Shown in pieces: positions 24,680-32,338 of a stretch of DNA of 64,000 bases. The notes under the pieces were generated by a model, which was given only the letters and a program-made list of their open reading frames with translations, was not told the DNA's origin and did not search any database. Source of the stretch: Oscillospiraceae bacterium (GTDB taxonomy: Bacteria > Bacillota > Clostridia > Oscillospirales > Acutalibacteraceae); contig SVOJ01000012.1 in the NCBI GenBank assembly GCA_015066385.1, forward strand, positions 1-64,000, in the 5' to 3' direction. Position 1 is the first letter of the stretch; each line of letters opens with the position of its first letter. Both the position numbers and the translations under genes were made by a program.

Positions 24680-25135
24680 TTAATTATTATATACATCAAT
24701 AATTTCTTTTCCCTTTCTTTCGGCATATTGCAGTGCCGAATATGCACCGCCGAAATCCCTATAAACACCCGACACAACAAATTCAGACTGTTCAATCATC
24801 CACCTGTTCCTTAATGGGATTGCTTGTTTATAGTATGTGGTTGAACAAATTTCAGGAATAATAATTTCATCAAACCATTCTTTGTAATATTCTTTATTAT
24901 GTTGCATTTCTTTTGTTAAATAAGGCATAACAAGAATAAGGTGTATTTCTTTTTCTTTTTTTATTTTACATTGCTTTACCACTTTAATAAATAAATCATC
25001 AAAATCTCCCATGCCGCCTGTATAAAAAATCGTCACACCTTTTTTTTCAACAAGATACTCAACAATCAGCTGCATTTCATTTTTTATATCCCGGTATAAA
25101 TCTCTGTGCCCAAAACCGCAACAAGCAATACCCAT
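24680..25135 (-). CDS. SLOG-family protein (DUF1273/YpsA-like)
   Basis: A 151-residue protein: MGIACCGFGHRDL at the start, a YTGGMGDFDDLF loop (~47-58, the nucleotide-binding Gly-rich region of SLOG Rossmann folds), then LVMPYL and RNRWMIEQSEFVVSGVYRDFGGAYSAL near the end. SLOG proteins bind nucleotides or derived ligands; some serve as sensors in anti-phage systems, and others have unknown roles. GGAGGATTTT before the ATG at 25135 fixes the start. It diverges from an XRE regulator and its promoter contains a 27-bp palindrome. Confidence 0.8.
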   Translation of the reverse strand: MGIACCGFGHRDLYRDIKNEMQLIVEYLVEKKGVTIFYTGGMGDFDDLFIKVVKQCKIKKEKEIHLILVMPYLTKEMQHNKEYYKEWFDEIIIPEICSTTYYKQAIPLRNRWMIEQSEFVVSGVYRDFGGAYSALQYAERKGKEIIDVYNN

Positions 25136-25170
25136 AAAATCCTCCAACTCATAAAATACTATCGACTATC

Positions 25171-25197
25171 AATTATACCGATATTATCGGTATAATT
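25171..25197. promoter_or_regulatory. 27-bp perfect palindrome in the SLOG promoter
   Basis: AATTATACCGATA, a central T, and the exact complement TATCGGTATAATT. On the minus strand the SLOG promoter TTGAAT-17-TATAAT is embedded in it, so the palindrome covers spacer and -10. A second half-site TATACCGATG at about 25227-25236 and a CGAT-rich stretch lie toward the XRE gene. The obvious candidate ligand is the XRE protein encoded divergently. Confidence 0.8.
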
Positions 25198-25270
25198 CAA
25201 CATATTTCGATACAATCATCGATATTTATACCGATGACAATAGTATAAAATATAGACGGAGGTGATTTAA

Positions 25271-25585
25271 GTGAACGAAGATTTTATTCGGAACAGAATT
25301 TCAATGTTGCGAACCCAAAAAGGGGTATCGGAATACAAGATGAGCCTTGATCTCGGACACAGCAAAAGTTATATGCAAAGCATTTCGTCCGGCCGTTCAC
25401 TGCCGCCTTTATCTGAATTTTTGTATATTTGCGAATATCTCGGCGTCACCCCGCAGGCATTTTTTGATACAGAACAAAATGAACCGGCACTCGTGCAGGA
25501 ACTTCTGACTGTTTGCAAAACAATGTCCGAACAGGATCTTCGTGCCCTTGTGGATGTCGCCAAACGGCTTTCTGATAAAAATTGA
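25271..25585 (+). CDS. XRE-family helix-turn-helix regulator
   Basis: A 104-residue protein. The N-terminal ~65 residues form a phage-repressor-type HTH: RISMLRTQKGVSEYKMSLDLGHSKSYMQSISSGRSLPPLSEFLYICEYLGV (with breaks between helices), ending PQAFFD. The C-terminal helix (LLTVCKTMSEQDLRALVDVAKRL) probably dimerises. The start is GTG, set by GGAGGTGATTTAA. It is divergent to the SLOG gene across the palindrome and probably represses it and itself. Confidence 0.88.
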   Translation: MNEDFIRNRISMLRTQKGVSEYKMSLDLGHSKSYMQSISSGRSLPPLSEFLYICEYLGVTPQAFFDTEQNEPALVQELLTVCKTMSEQDLRALVDVAKRLSDKN

Positions 25586-25618
25586 TTTCGTTATCAATCA
25601 TAAATCTGCTTTTCGACT

Positions 25619-25652
25619 CCGGGTCTGCTTGTCAAGCAGGTCCGGTTTTTTA
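25619..25652 (+). terminator. Terminator after the XRE gene
   Basis: CCGGGTCTGCTT / AAGCAGGTCCGG stem, loop GTC-like, followed by TTTTTTATT. It closely resembles the terminator at 24646-24677. Confidence 0.82.
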
Positions 25653-25655
25653 TTA

Positions 25656-25692
25656 TATAGGAAATTGCTCGCGTTGTGAGCAATTTCCTATA
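25656..25692. repeat. 15-bp perfect inverted repeat
   Basis: TATAGGAAATTGCTC (25656-25670), spacer GCGTTGT, and the exact complement (25678-25692). No T-run follows. A CCCCCAAGATTGGGGG palindrome lies just to the right (~25713). The region between the XRE terminator and the ABC promoter holds no gene. Confidence 0.65.
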
Positions 25693-25777
25693 ACAAAAAC
25701 ACCTTTTCGCCCCCAAGATTGGGGGACGGGCGTTTGATTCGTCGCAGACGATTTTTTATATTTTTTCAAATTTCCTC

Positions 25778-25883
25778 TTGACAAACGAAAAAAATGGGAT
25801 TATAATGACTTCATCACATAAAAGCGTTGATGCTTAAAAGTGATATAGCATAAAAACTTAAAAGCGTCAAAGCACTAAAGAGA
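25778..25883 (+). promoter_or_regulatory. ABC operon promoter with shared leader blocks
   Basis: TTGACA (25778-25783), 17-base spacer, TATAAT (25801-25806). The leader contains CACATAAAAG (25815-25824) followed by ATGCTT and AAAGCACTAAAG (25869-25880). Both exact blocks occur, in the same order, in the leader of the acyl-CoA ligase operon (59249-59171, minus strand), which suggests a common regulator. Confidence 0.75.
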
Positions 25884-25893
25884 GGTAATCATT

Positions 25894-26925
25894 ATGAAAA
25901 AGTTTGTTTCCCTTTTCCTTTGCACTCTTCTTTGCATGAGTTTGCTTGCAGGCTGTGCAACCGACACCGCTGACCCGACAAATGAAGCTACCGATGCCGC
26001 TTCTGCGGGTAATGTTCTTTCCGCAGGTGATGCAACCGAGGACAACGAAAAATTTGTGGTCGGTATCTGCCAGCTTGCTCCCCACGAAGCACTGGATGCC
26101 GCTACCCAAGGTTTTCAGGATGCTTTGATCGATGAATTGGGTGCCGAAAATGTTGAATTCATTCTGCAGAATGCCGCAGGCGAAGCCAACACCTGTACGA
26201 CCATCGTCAATGACTTCGTTTCCAAGGAAGTGGATTTGATTATGGCAAACGCAACTGCCGCTCTGCAGGCAGCCGCCAATGCAACGCTTGATATTCCGAT
26301 TCTCGGCACATCCATCACCGAATACGGTGTAGCCCTTGAATTGACCGATTTCGACGGCACTGTCGGCGGCAACATTTCGGGCACTTCCGACCTTGCTCCC
26401 CTTGATGAACAGGCACAGATGGTCATTGACCTTGTTCCCGATGCAAAGACGGTCGGTCTGCTGTATTGCTCGGCAGAACCCAACTCCGAATACCAGGTCA
26501 AGGTTGTCAGAGAATACCTTGAAGGCAAAGGTCTGACGGTTGAAGATTTTGCTTTCTCCGCTTCTTCCGACGTAGCACAGGTTGCCGAAGCCGCCGCTGC
26601 CGCTTGTGATGCTCTTTACATCCCCACCGACAACACCGCCGCTTCCTGCACCGAAACCATCAACAACGTTGTTCTTCCTACCGGCACGCCCATCATTGCA
26701 GGTGAATCCGGAATCTGCTCCGGTTGCGGTATTGCAACCCTTTCCATCAGCTACTATGAACTCGGCAAAACCACGGGTGCCATGGCTGCAAAGATCCTCA
26801 AGGGTGAAGCCGACATCGCCGAAATGCCGATCGAATACGACAACAACCCCGTCAAGAAATACAACGCAACAAACTGCACGGAACTGAACATCACCGTTCC
26901 CGAAGATTACGAACCCCTCGCATAA
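25894..26925 (+). CDS. ABC transporter substrate-binding lipoprotein
   Basis: A 343-residue protein with a lipoprotein signal (FVSLFLCTLLCMSLLAGC, Cys at ~25) and then an Asp/Thr/Ala linker. The mature domain belongs to the ABC_sub_bind (TrpX-like, PF04392) group: VGICQLAPHEALDAATQGFQ, LIMANATAALQAA, DAKTVGLLYCSAEPNSEYQVK and ALYIPTDNTA. It delivers a ligand to the permease downstream. Relatives handle aromatic amino acids or unknown solutes, and the adjacent aromatic biosynthesis operon makes an aromatic ligand attractive but unproven. A hairpin after it would reduce expression of the downstream genes. Confidence 0.9.
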   Translation: MKKFVSLFLCTLLCMSLLAGCATDTADPTNEATDAASAGNVLSAGDATEDNEKFVVGICQLAPHEALDAATQGFQDALIDELGAENVEFILQNAAGEANTCTTIVNDFVSKEVDLIMANATAALQAAANATLDIPILGTSITEYGVALELTDFDGTVGGNISGTSDLAPLDEQAQMVIDLVPDAKTVGLLYCSAEPNSEYQVKVVREYLEGKGLTVEDFAFSASSDVAQVAEAAAAACDALYIPTDNTAASCTETINNVVLPTGTPIIAGESGICSGCGIATLSISYYELGKTTGAMAAKILKGEADIAEMPIEYDNNPVKKYNATNCTELNITVPEDYEPLA

Positions 26926-26944
26926 ATATTAAAAACAACCATAC

Positions 26945-26972
26945 AGTGCCGCTGTAAAAGGCGGCACTTTTT
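26945..26972 (+). terminator. Intra-operon partial terminator
   Basis: AGTGCCGC (26945-26952) pairs with GCGGCACT (26961-26968), followed by TTTTT. Its place between binding protein and permease is the usual arrangement for making more binding protein. Confidence 0.75.
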
Positions 26973-26987
26973 GACAGGAGGATATTT

Positions 26988-27887
26988 ATGGGTGCATTAT
27001 TGAATGCGTTGCCGGGTGCCGTTGCCCAAGGACTGATCTGGGGCATTATGGCAATCGGTGTCTATATTACATACAAAGTTCTTGACCTTGCAGACCTGAC
27101 CGTGGACGGCTCGATGGTAACCGGCATGGCCGTTTGTGCGGTGCTGATGGCAAACGGCTGGAATGTGTGGCCTGCGATGCTCATGGCATTTCTTGCAGGT
27201 ATGGCGGCAGGGCTTGTGACGGGCATTTTCCACACGGCGATGGGCATTCCCGCCATTCTTGCGGGGATTCTGACACAGCTGATGCTGTGGTCCGTAAACC
27301 TGAAAATCATGGGCAAAGCCAATCAGGCATTGCCGGCCCGTACCTTTGATGTGCTGATTACACAGCTTCGCAAAAATGAAGCACTGATCATTCTTGCTGT
27401 TTTCTGTGTTGTGCTGATCGCCGTTTTGTATTGGTTCTTCGGCACTAAATTCGGTTCGGGCATCAGGGCTACGGGATGCAACGAAAAAATGGCAAGAGCA
27501 CAGGGCATTGACACCAATTTCAACAAGTGCATCGGGCTGATTCTTTCCAACGGCATCGTTGCATTTTCGGGTGCACTGCTTGCACAATATTCGGGCAAAG
27601 CAGACATCAACGACGGCCGCGGTGCCATCGTGATCGGACTTGCGGCTGTTATTATCGGCGATGCACTCGTGTCACGGTTCAAGCCCAATTTCATCATTCG
27701 GCTGCTGGGTGTTGTGCTGGGCGGTGTTGTGTATTACATCGTCTATCAGGTTGTCATCTTCCTCGGCCTTGACACCGACCTTCTGAAAATGCTTTCGGCA
27801 GTGGTGGTTGCGGTGTTCCTTGCCGTTCCGTATCTGAAGAAAAAATACTTTTCACATCCGATGAAAAAGCACAAGGAGGCGGCATAA
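26988..27887 (+). CDS. ABC transporter permease
   Basis: A 299-residue integral membrane protein of the BPD_transp_2 class (TrpY-like) with about eight to nine helices: GLIWGIMAIGVYITYKVLDLADLTVDGS, then GAAVTGIFHTAMGIPAILAGILTQ-like helices, RATGCNEKMARAQGIDTNFNKCIGL (the EAA-like coupling loop) and GRGAIVIGLAAVIIGDAL. GGAGGATATTT precedes the ATG. It pairs with the ATPase, which begins immediately after its stop. Confidence 0.9.
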   Translation: MGALLNALPGAVAQGLIWGIMAIGVYITYKVLDLADLTVDGSMVTGMAVCAVLMANGWNVWPAMLMAFLAGMAAGLVTGIFHTAMGIPAILAGILTQLMLWSVNLKIMGKANQALPARTFDVLITQLRKNEALIILAVFCVVLIAVLYWFFGTKFGSGIRATGCNEKMARAQGIDTNFNKCIGLILSNGIVAFSGALLAQYSGKADINDGRGAIVIGLAAVIIGDALVSRFKPNFIIRLLGVVLGGVVYYIVYQVVIFLGLDTDLLKMLSAVVVAVFLAVPYLKKKYFSHPMKKHKEAA

Positions 27888-28682
27888 ATGTTAGAAATCA
27901 AAAATGTAACCAAAATATTCAATGCAGGCACGGTCAATGAAAAAATTGCACTCAACAACATTTCGCTGACTCTGAACGACGGCGATTTTGTGACCGTTAT
28001 CGGCGGCAACGGTGCAGGCAAATCAACCATGCTCAACGTGACCGCAGGCACCTATGGTGTAGACGACGGACGCATCATCATTGACGGCAAAGATGTTACC
28101 AAACTGCCCGAATACAGGCGTGCAAAATACATAGGCCGCGTGTTTCAGGATCCCATGGTCGGCACGGCAGCCGATATGTGGATTGAAGAAAACATGGCAC
28201 TCGCACAGCAAAGAGGCACACGCCGAGGGCTTTCATGGTCAATCACAAAAAAAGACCGCGAAAAATTCAAAGAAATGCTTGCCCGCCTCGACCTCGGCCT
28301 CGAAAACCGTCTTTCCACCAAAGTTGCATTGCTTTCGGGCGGTCAGCGTCAAGCCGTCACCCTGCTGATGGCATCCATGATGCAGCCCAAACTCCTGCTT
28401 CTGGATGAACACACTGCCGCCTTGGACCCGAAAACCGCCGCAAAGGTGCTTGACATTACGGAAAGCATTGTCAACGAAACAAAACTGACGACCCTGATGA
28501 TCACACACAATATGAAAGATGCACTGCGACTTGGCAACCGCCTGATCATGATGCACGAAGGCAAAATCATTTTTGACGTTGCAGGCGAAGAAAAACAGAA
28601 TCTGACCGTTGCGGACCTGCTCAAGAAGTTCGAACTTGCAAGCGACGGCACGTTTGCAAACGACCGAATGCTGTTAGCATAA
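27888..28682 (+). CDS. ABC transporter ATP-binding protein
   Basis: A 264-residue ATPase: Walker A GGNGAGKST (~43-51), Q-loop in RVFQDP, signature LSGGQRQ (~150-156), Walker B LLLLDEHTAALDP (~169-181) and the H-loop in MITHNM. Of the TrpZ type. It begins in the base after the permease stop and has an AAGGAGGCGG site inside the permease gene. Together with the two genes upstream it forms a complete importer. Confidence 0.93.
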   Translation: MLEIKNVTKIFNAGTVNEKIALNNISLTLNDGDFVTVIGGNGAGKSTMLNVTAGTYGVDDGRIIIDGKDVTKLPEYRRAKYIGRVFQDPMVGTAADMWIEENMALAQQRGTRRGLSWSITKKDREKFKEMLARLDLGLENRLSTKVALLSGGQRQAVTLLMASMMQPKLLLLDEHTAALDPKTAAKVLDITESIVNETKLTTLMITHNMKDALRLGNRLIMMHEGKIIFDVAGEEKQNLTVADLLKKFELASDGTFANDRMLLA

Positions 28683-28725
28683 TTTATTATTTTAAAAATT
28701 TAGCACATTAAATTGCAAAAATATC

Positions 28726-28754
28726 TTGACAAACATTTTTCACGGTGGTATACT
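28726..28754 (+). promoter_or_regulatory. Promoter of the aromatic amino acid operon
   Basis: Perfect TTGACA (28726-28731), 17-base spacer, TATACT (28749-28754); transcription would begin about 20 bases before the leader peptide. Confidence 0.85.
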
Positions 28755-28782
28755 TTTTTTATCAACCGTACAGGAGTTCTTT

Positions 28783-28845
28783 ATGAAACACACATCCTTT
28801 GCAACAGCATACTTTTTTTACTTTTACTTTAACGACAAAAAGTAA
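28783..28845 (+). CDS. Phe/Tyr-rich attenuator leader peptide (20 aa)
   Basis: ATG at 28783, TAA at 28843-28845, with AGGAG 6 bases before the start. The peptide begins MKHTSFATA and then has seven consecutive aromatic codons, YFFYFYF (three TAC, four TTT), then NDKK. Its job would be to report charged tRNA-Tyr and tRNA-Phe levels: scarcity stalls the ribosome in the run and lets the antiterminator form. It lies between a strong promoter and a terminator hairpin ahead of the Tyr/Phe biosynthesis operon. The opening MKH and Phe-rich core are like the enterobacterial pheA leader, probably by convergence. Confidence 0.85.
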   Translation: MKHTSFATAYFFYFYFNDKK

Positions 28846-28846
28846 A

Positions 28847-28931
28847 GGTTTTTTCGCTGTACCGCAAAGGCAAAGTTTTAACACTACTTTTCTTCAGCCG
28901 CAGTGAAAAACCTGCGGCTGATTTTATTTTT
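28847..28931 (+). promoter_or_regulatory. Transcription attenuator (antiterminator and terminator)
   Basis: Terminator: CAGCCGCAG (28895-28903) with CTGCGGCTG (28912-28920), loop TGAAAAAC, then ATTTTATTTTT. Antiterminator: GGTTTTTTCGCTG (28847-28859), which starts right after the leader stop, can pair with CAGTGAAAAACC (28901-28912) with one bulged T and one G-U pair, taking part of the terminator stem and loop. The two structures exclude each other, as in enterobacterial his, trp and phe leaders. Confidence 0.82.
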
Positions 28932-28957
28932 ATCATCATTTTACGGAGTTGCTTACT

Positions 28958-30052
28958 ATGATCGCAGTACTCAAACACAACACAACCGACGAACAACTCA
29001 AAAACCTGACCGACTGGCTGGCTTCGCAAGGTCTGGGCATACACATTTCCCGCGGTAATTACCAGACCATTGTCGGACTCATCGGCAACACAAGCAATGT
29101 GGATATTGAACTGATTGAAAGCCTTGAAATGGTGGAATCCGTACAAAGGGTTTCCGATCCGTTCAAAAGCATGGCAGCCGCCCTGAACACAGCAGACAGA
29201 GAATACACCGTCGGCATTGTCGGACTGGGACTTATCGGCGGCTCCATGGCGAGTGCCTACAAAGCGGCAGGCTGGACGGTGCTCGGTGCCGACCGTGATG
29301 CAACCACACTCGGCTACGCAAAACTTGCCGACATTATTTCCGATGAATTGACCGTGGACAACATAAACAAATGCGATCTGCTCATGATTGCCCTGTATCC
29401 GCAGGCAACCATCGGCTGGCTCAACGAAAATGCCTGCAAGATCAGCAAAAGCACCACCGTCATCGACCTTTGCGGCATCAAAGAAAGCGTGTGCGAGATC
29501 GGATTCCGAAAAGCCGCAGAACACGGCTTTGTGTTTATCGGTGGCCATCCCATGGCAGGCACACAGTTTTCGGGCATCAAATACAGCCGCTCCAACCTGT
29601 TCAAGGGGGCACCGATGGTGCTTGTACCCCCCGTATCTGACGACGAAATGTTGATTGAAAATGTTAAAAATATGCTCGCTCCTGCCGGGTTCGGTCGGTT
29701 TTCCGTCACCACGGCAAAAGACCACGACCGCATGATCGCATTCACTTCACAACTTGCACACGTTGTATCCAACGCTTACATCAAAAGTCCCACGGCCGAA
29801 CGCCACGGCGGTTTTTCGGCAGGCTCTTACAAGGATATGACAAGGGTTGCCTGGTTGAATGAGGAAATGTGGACACAACTGTTTCTTGAAAACGGCGAAG
29901 CACTGAACTTTGAACTCGACACCATCATAAATGCACTCACGCAATACCGTGATGCCATTGCAGACAAGGATGCACCCCGCCTGAAGGCACTGCTTCGTGA
30001 CGGCAGAATTGCCAAAGAAAACATAGACGGCAACGGGAAGGTGAAACAATGA
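28958..30052 (+). CDS. tyrA: Prephenate dehydrogenase with N-terminal DAHP-synthase-type regulatory domain
   Basis: A 364-residue protein. Residues ~1-75 (MIAVLKHNTTDEQLKNLTDW to VQRVSDPFK) match the ferredoxin-like regulatory domain known from the N-terminus of Thermotoga-type DAHP synthase, where it mediates Tyr inhibition. Residues ~88-340 are the dehydrogenase: GIVGLGLIGGSMA (NAD(P)-binding), GIKESV, GGHPMAGTQFSGI (with the catalytic His) and TSQLAHVVSNAY. It makes hydroxyphenylpyruvate or, if arogenate is used, tyrosine. ATG at 28958 has ACGGAG. First gene of the operon after the attenuator; ATGA overlap with aroB. Confidence 0.88.
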   Translation: MIAVLKHNTTDEQLKNLTDWLASQGLGIHISRGNYQTIVGLIGNTSNVDIELIESLEMVESVQRVSDPFKSMAAALNTADREYTVGIVGLGLIGGSMASAYKAAGWTVLGADRDATTLGYAKLADIISDELTVDNINKCDLLMIALYPQATIGWLNENACKISKSTTVIDLCGIKESVCEIGFRKAAEHGFVFIGGHPMAGTQFSGIKYSRSNLFKGAPMVLVPPVSDDEMLIENVKNMLAPAGFGRFSVTTAKDHDRMIAFTSQLAHVVSNAYIKSPTAERHGGFSAGSYKDMTRVAWLNEEMWTQLFLENGEALNFELDTIINALTQYRDAIADKDAPRLKALLRDGRIAKENIDGNGKVKQ

Positions 30053-31101
30053 AAACGGTAAGGGTCAACGCTTCAAAACAATATGAAGTTCGCATAAAAG
30101 ACGGCTTGCTCAAAGAAGCAGGACAGCAGATTCTGACGGTAAAAAAAGCATGCTCCTGTGTGCTTGTATCGGATGAAACGGTGTTTTCGATCTATGGCGA
30201 AACCGTTGTGCAATCCTTGCAGAATGCAGGCTTTTGTGTGCATACATTCCTCATTCCCCCGGGGGAAAGCTCCAAAAGCACCGCCAATCTTGTAAACCTG
30301 TGGGAATATCTTGCAGACTGCAACATCACAAGAAGCGACCTGCTTGTTGCCCTCGGCGGCGGCGTGGTCGGTGACTTAACGGGCTTTGCAGCGGCAACCT
30401 TTTTAAGAGGTATTGACTTTGTGCAGATTCCTACCACCTTGCTTGCCATGGTCGATTCCTCGGTCGGCGGTAAAACGGCGGTGGACCTGCAACACGGCAA
30501 AAACTTAGCGGGTGCTTTTTATCAGCCGAGCCTTGTGCTCTGCGACCCGTCCGCACTGGGCACACTGACTCCCGAAATTTTTGCCGACGGCATGGCGGAA
30601 GTCATCAAATACGGCTTTATCAACCGTCCCGAACTGATTGAAAAACTTGAAAAACAAGCGGACATAACCGATATCATCACCCTTTGCGTGGAAGACAAGC
30701 GTGACATCGTGGAACAGGATGAACGCGACAACGGTTGCCGACAACTTCTGAATCTCGGGCACACATTGGCACACGGTATTGAACTGCATTCCGGCTATAC
30801 CGTTTCGCACGGAAGTGCCGTTGCTGTCGGCATGGTACTCATCACAAAAGCCGCCGTCAAAGCAACTCTTTGTCCGCAGGAAACACTGGATATCCTACTC
30901 AATTTACTTCAAAAATACAATCTGCCGACAAAAACGCAGTTTACCTGTGAACAGCTTTGCGAAGCGGCGTTGGAAGACAAAAAACGCAAAGGCTCTTTTA
31001 TTACCCTTGTCATTCCGACCCAAACGGGCAGATCGGAACTGAAAAAGACAGCCATTGAAGACTTACCTGCATTTCTTATAAAGGCATGGGATAACACATG
31101 A
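30049..31101 (+). CDS. aroB: 3-dehydroquinate synthase
   Basis: A 350-residue enzyme converting DAHP to 3-dehydroquinate (second step of the shikimate route) with NAD and a metal. Visible are LLVALGGGVVGDLTGFAAATFLRGIDFVQIPTTLLA (with breaks; ~98-133), DSSVGGKTAVD, GKNLAGAFYQP, GMAEVIKYG, NLGHTLAHGIE (metal-binding His) and SHGSAVAVGM. Length is typical. It starts in the tyrA stop (ATGA) and overlaps aroA by 4 bases. Confidence 0.96.
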   Translation: MKTVRVNASKQYEVRIKDGLLKEAGQQILTVKKACSCVLVSDETVFSIYGETVVQSLQNAGFCVHTFLIPPGESSKSTANLVNLWEYLADCNITRSDLLVALGGGVVGDLTGFAAATFLRGIDFVQIPTTLLAMVDSSVGGKTAVDLQHGKNLAGAFYQPSLVLCDPSALGTLTPEIFADGMAEVIKYGFINRPELIEKLEKQADITDIITLCVEDKRDIVEQDERDNGCRQLLNLGHTLAHGIELHSGYTVSHGSAVAVGMVLITKAAVKATLCPQETLDILLNLLQKYNLPTKTQFTCEQLCEAALEDKKRKGSFITLVIPTQTGRSELKKTAIEDLPAFLIKAWDNT

Positions 31102-32336
31102 CAAAAACAATTGACAATCGCCCTCTCGGCGGAAAAATTCATGCAATTCCCTCCAAAAGCGAGGCACACAGACTGCTCATCTGTGCAGCTTTGAGCGACA
31201 AAAAAACAAAAATCACCTGCCCGCAGACAAGCAAAGACATTCAGGCGACCGCCGACTGCCTTTGTGCGTTGGGGGCTTCCATTACATATGAAAACGGGAT
31301 TTACACCGTTGCACCGATTCGGCAACCCGTCAGCAATGCGATTTTACCCTGCGGAGAATCGGGTTCGACCATACGTTTTTTAATTCCGCTTGTGTGCGGA
31401 TTGGGCGTTTCGGCGGTCTTTCAAATGGAAGGCAGACTCCCTGACCGACCGCTGTCCCCCTTAAAAGAAGAACTCGAAAACCACGGTATCTGTTTTGAAA
31501 AAAACGGCAATCTCCTTACGGTAAGCGGCACTTTGCAGGGACACGACTTCACCATTGATGCAGGTGTGTCTTCGCAGTTCATAAGCGGGATGCTGTTTAT
31601 GCTGACCCGCCACGGCGGCACACTGACCCTCACGGGGAAGATTGAAAGCAGCTCGTATATCGACATGACCGTACGTGCGTTGCAAAAATACAAAGCCGCC
31701 TTGCAAAAGACGGAAAACGGGTTTGCCGTTGAACACAGGATTCTCGCGGCAGATGCACAACTGCATACGGAAGGTGACTGGTCAAATGCCGCATTCTTTC
31801 TGTGTGCAGGCAGTTTCGGCAAAAAACCGATCACCGTCACGGGACTGGATTTTCAATCGGCACAGGGTGACAAAAAAATTGTTGAAATCCTCAAACAATT
31901 CGGTGCAAGAATTGAAATAAAAGCCGATGCCGTCACTGTCTTTGCATCCGAATTGCACGGCATTTCCATTGATGCATCGCAAATTCCCGACCTTGTGCCT
32001 GTGCTGGCAGTCGCAGCCTGTGCGGCAAAGGGAACGACCCGCATTTACAATGCACAACGGCTTCGCCTGAAAGAAAGCGACCGTTTGCAGACAACAAAAG
32101 ACCTGCTGTGTGCTTTGGGTGCGGATGTGACGATCACAGAAGACGGTCTTTTGATAAACGGGCAAAAGCCCTTGCACGGTGCGTGTGTGGACAGTGCAAA
32201 CGATCACCGCATTGCCATGTCTGCCGCCGTTGCCGCCGTTTTGTGCGACACGGATATTACACTTTCGGGAGCACAAGCGGTAGAAAAATCCTATCCCGCA
32301 TTCTGGGATGATTTCGACAAACTGAAAGGGGAATAA
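31098..32336 (+). CDS. aroA: 3-phosphoshikimate 1-carboxyvinyltransferase (EPSP synthase)
   Basis: A 412-residue enzyme of the sixth shikimate step. PSKSEAHRLLICAAL (~18-32) with the phosphoshikimate-binding Lys/Ser/Arg, CGESGSTIRFLIPL (~83-96, the LxAGNAGT-equivalent region written here as LPCGESGST, which suggests class II-like or diverged glyphosate loop), EGRLPDRPLSPL, SSQFISGML, EGDWSNAAFFL, RLRLKESDRL and NDHRIAMS are all seen. ATGA overlap with aroB couples translation. Confidence 0.96.
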   Translation: MTKTIDNRPLGGKIHAIPSKSEAHRLLICAALSDKKTKITCPQTSKDIQATADCLCALGASITYENGIYTVAPIRQPVSNAILPCGESGSTIRFLIPLVCGLGVSAVFQMEGRLPDRPLSPLKEELENHGICFEKNGNLLTVSGTLQGHDFTIDAGVSSQFISGMLFMLTRHGGTLTLTGKIESSSYIDMTVRALQKYKAALQKTENGFAVEHRILAADAQLHTEGDWSNAAFFLCAGSFGKKPITVTGLDFQSAQGDKKIVEILKQFGARIEIKADAVTVFASELHGISIDASQIPDLVPVLAVAACAAKGTTRIYNAQRLRLKESDRLQTTKDLLCALGADVTITEDGLLINGQKPLHGACVDSANDHRIAMSAAVAAVLCDTDITLSGAQAVEKSYPAFWDDFDKLKGE

Positions 32337-32338
32337 AA

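Noticed and set aside
23506..24795. 429-codon minus-strand ORF opposite the GH51 gene
   Set aside because: Cys/Val/Phe-rich shadow translation that runs across the GH51 terminator; no ribosome site.
28690..28958. T-box riboswitch before the aromatic operon
   Set aside because: No T-box bulge, specifier-loop or antiterminator consensus; the leader is explained by the leader peptide and its hairpins.
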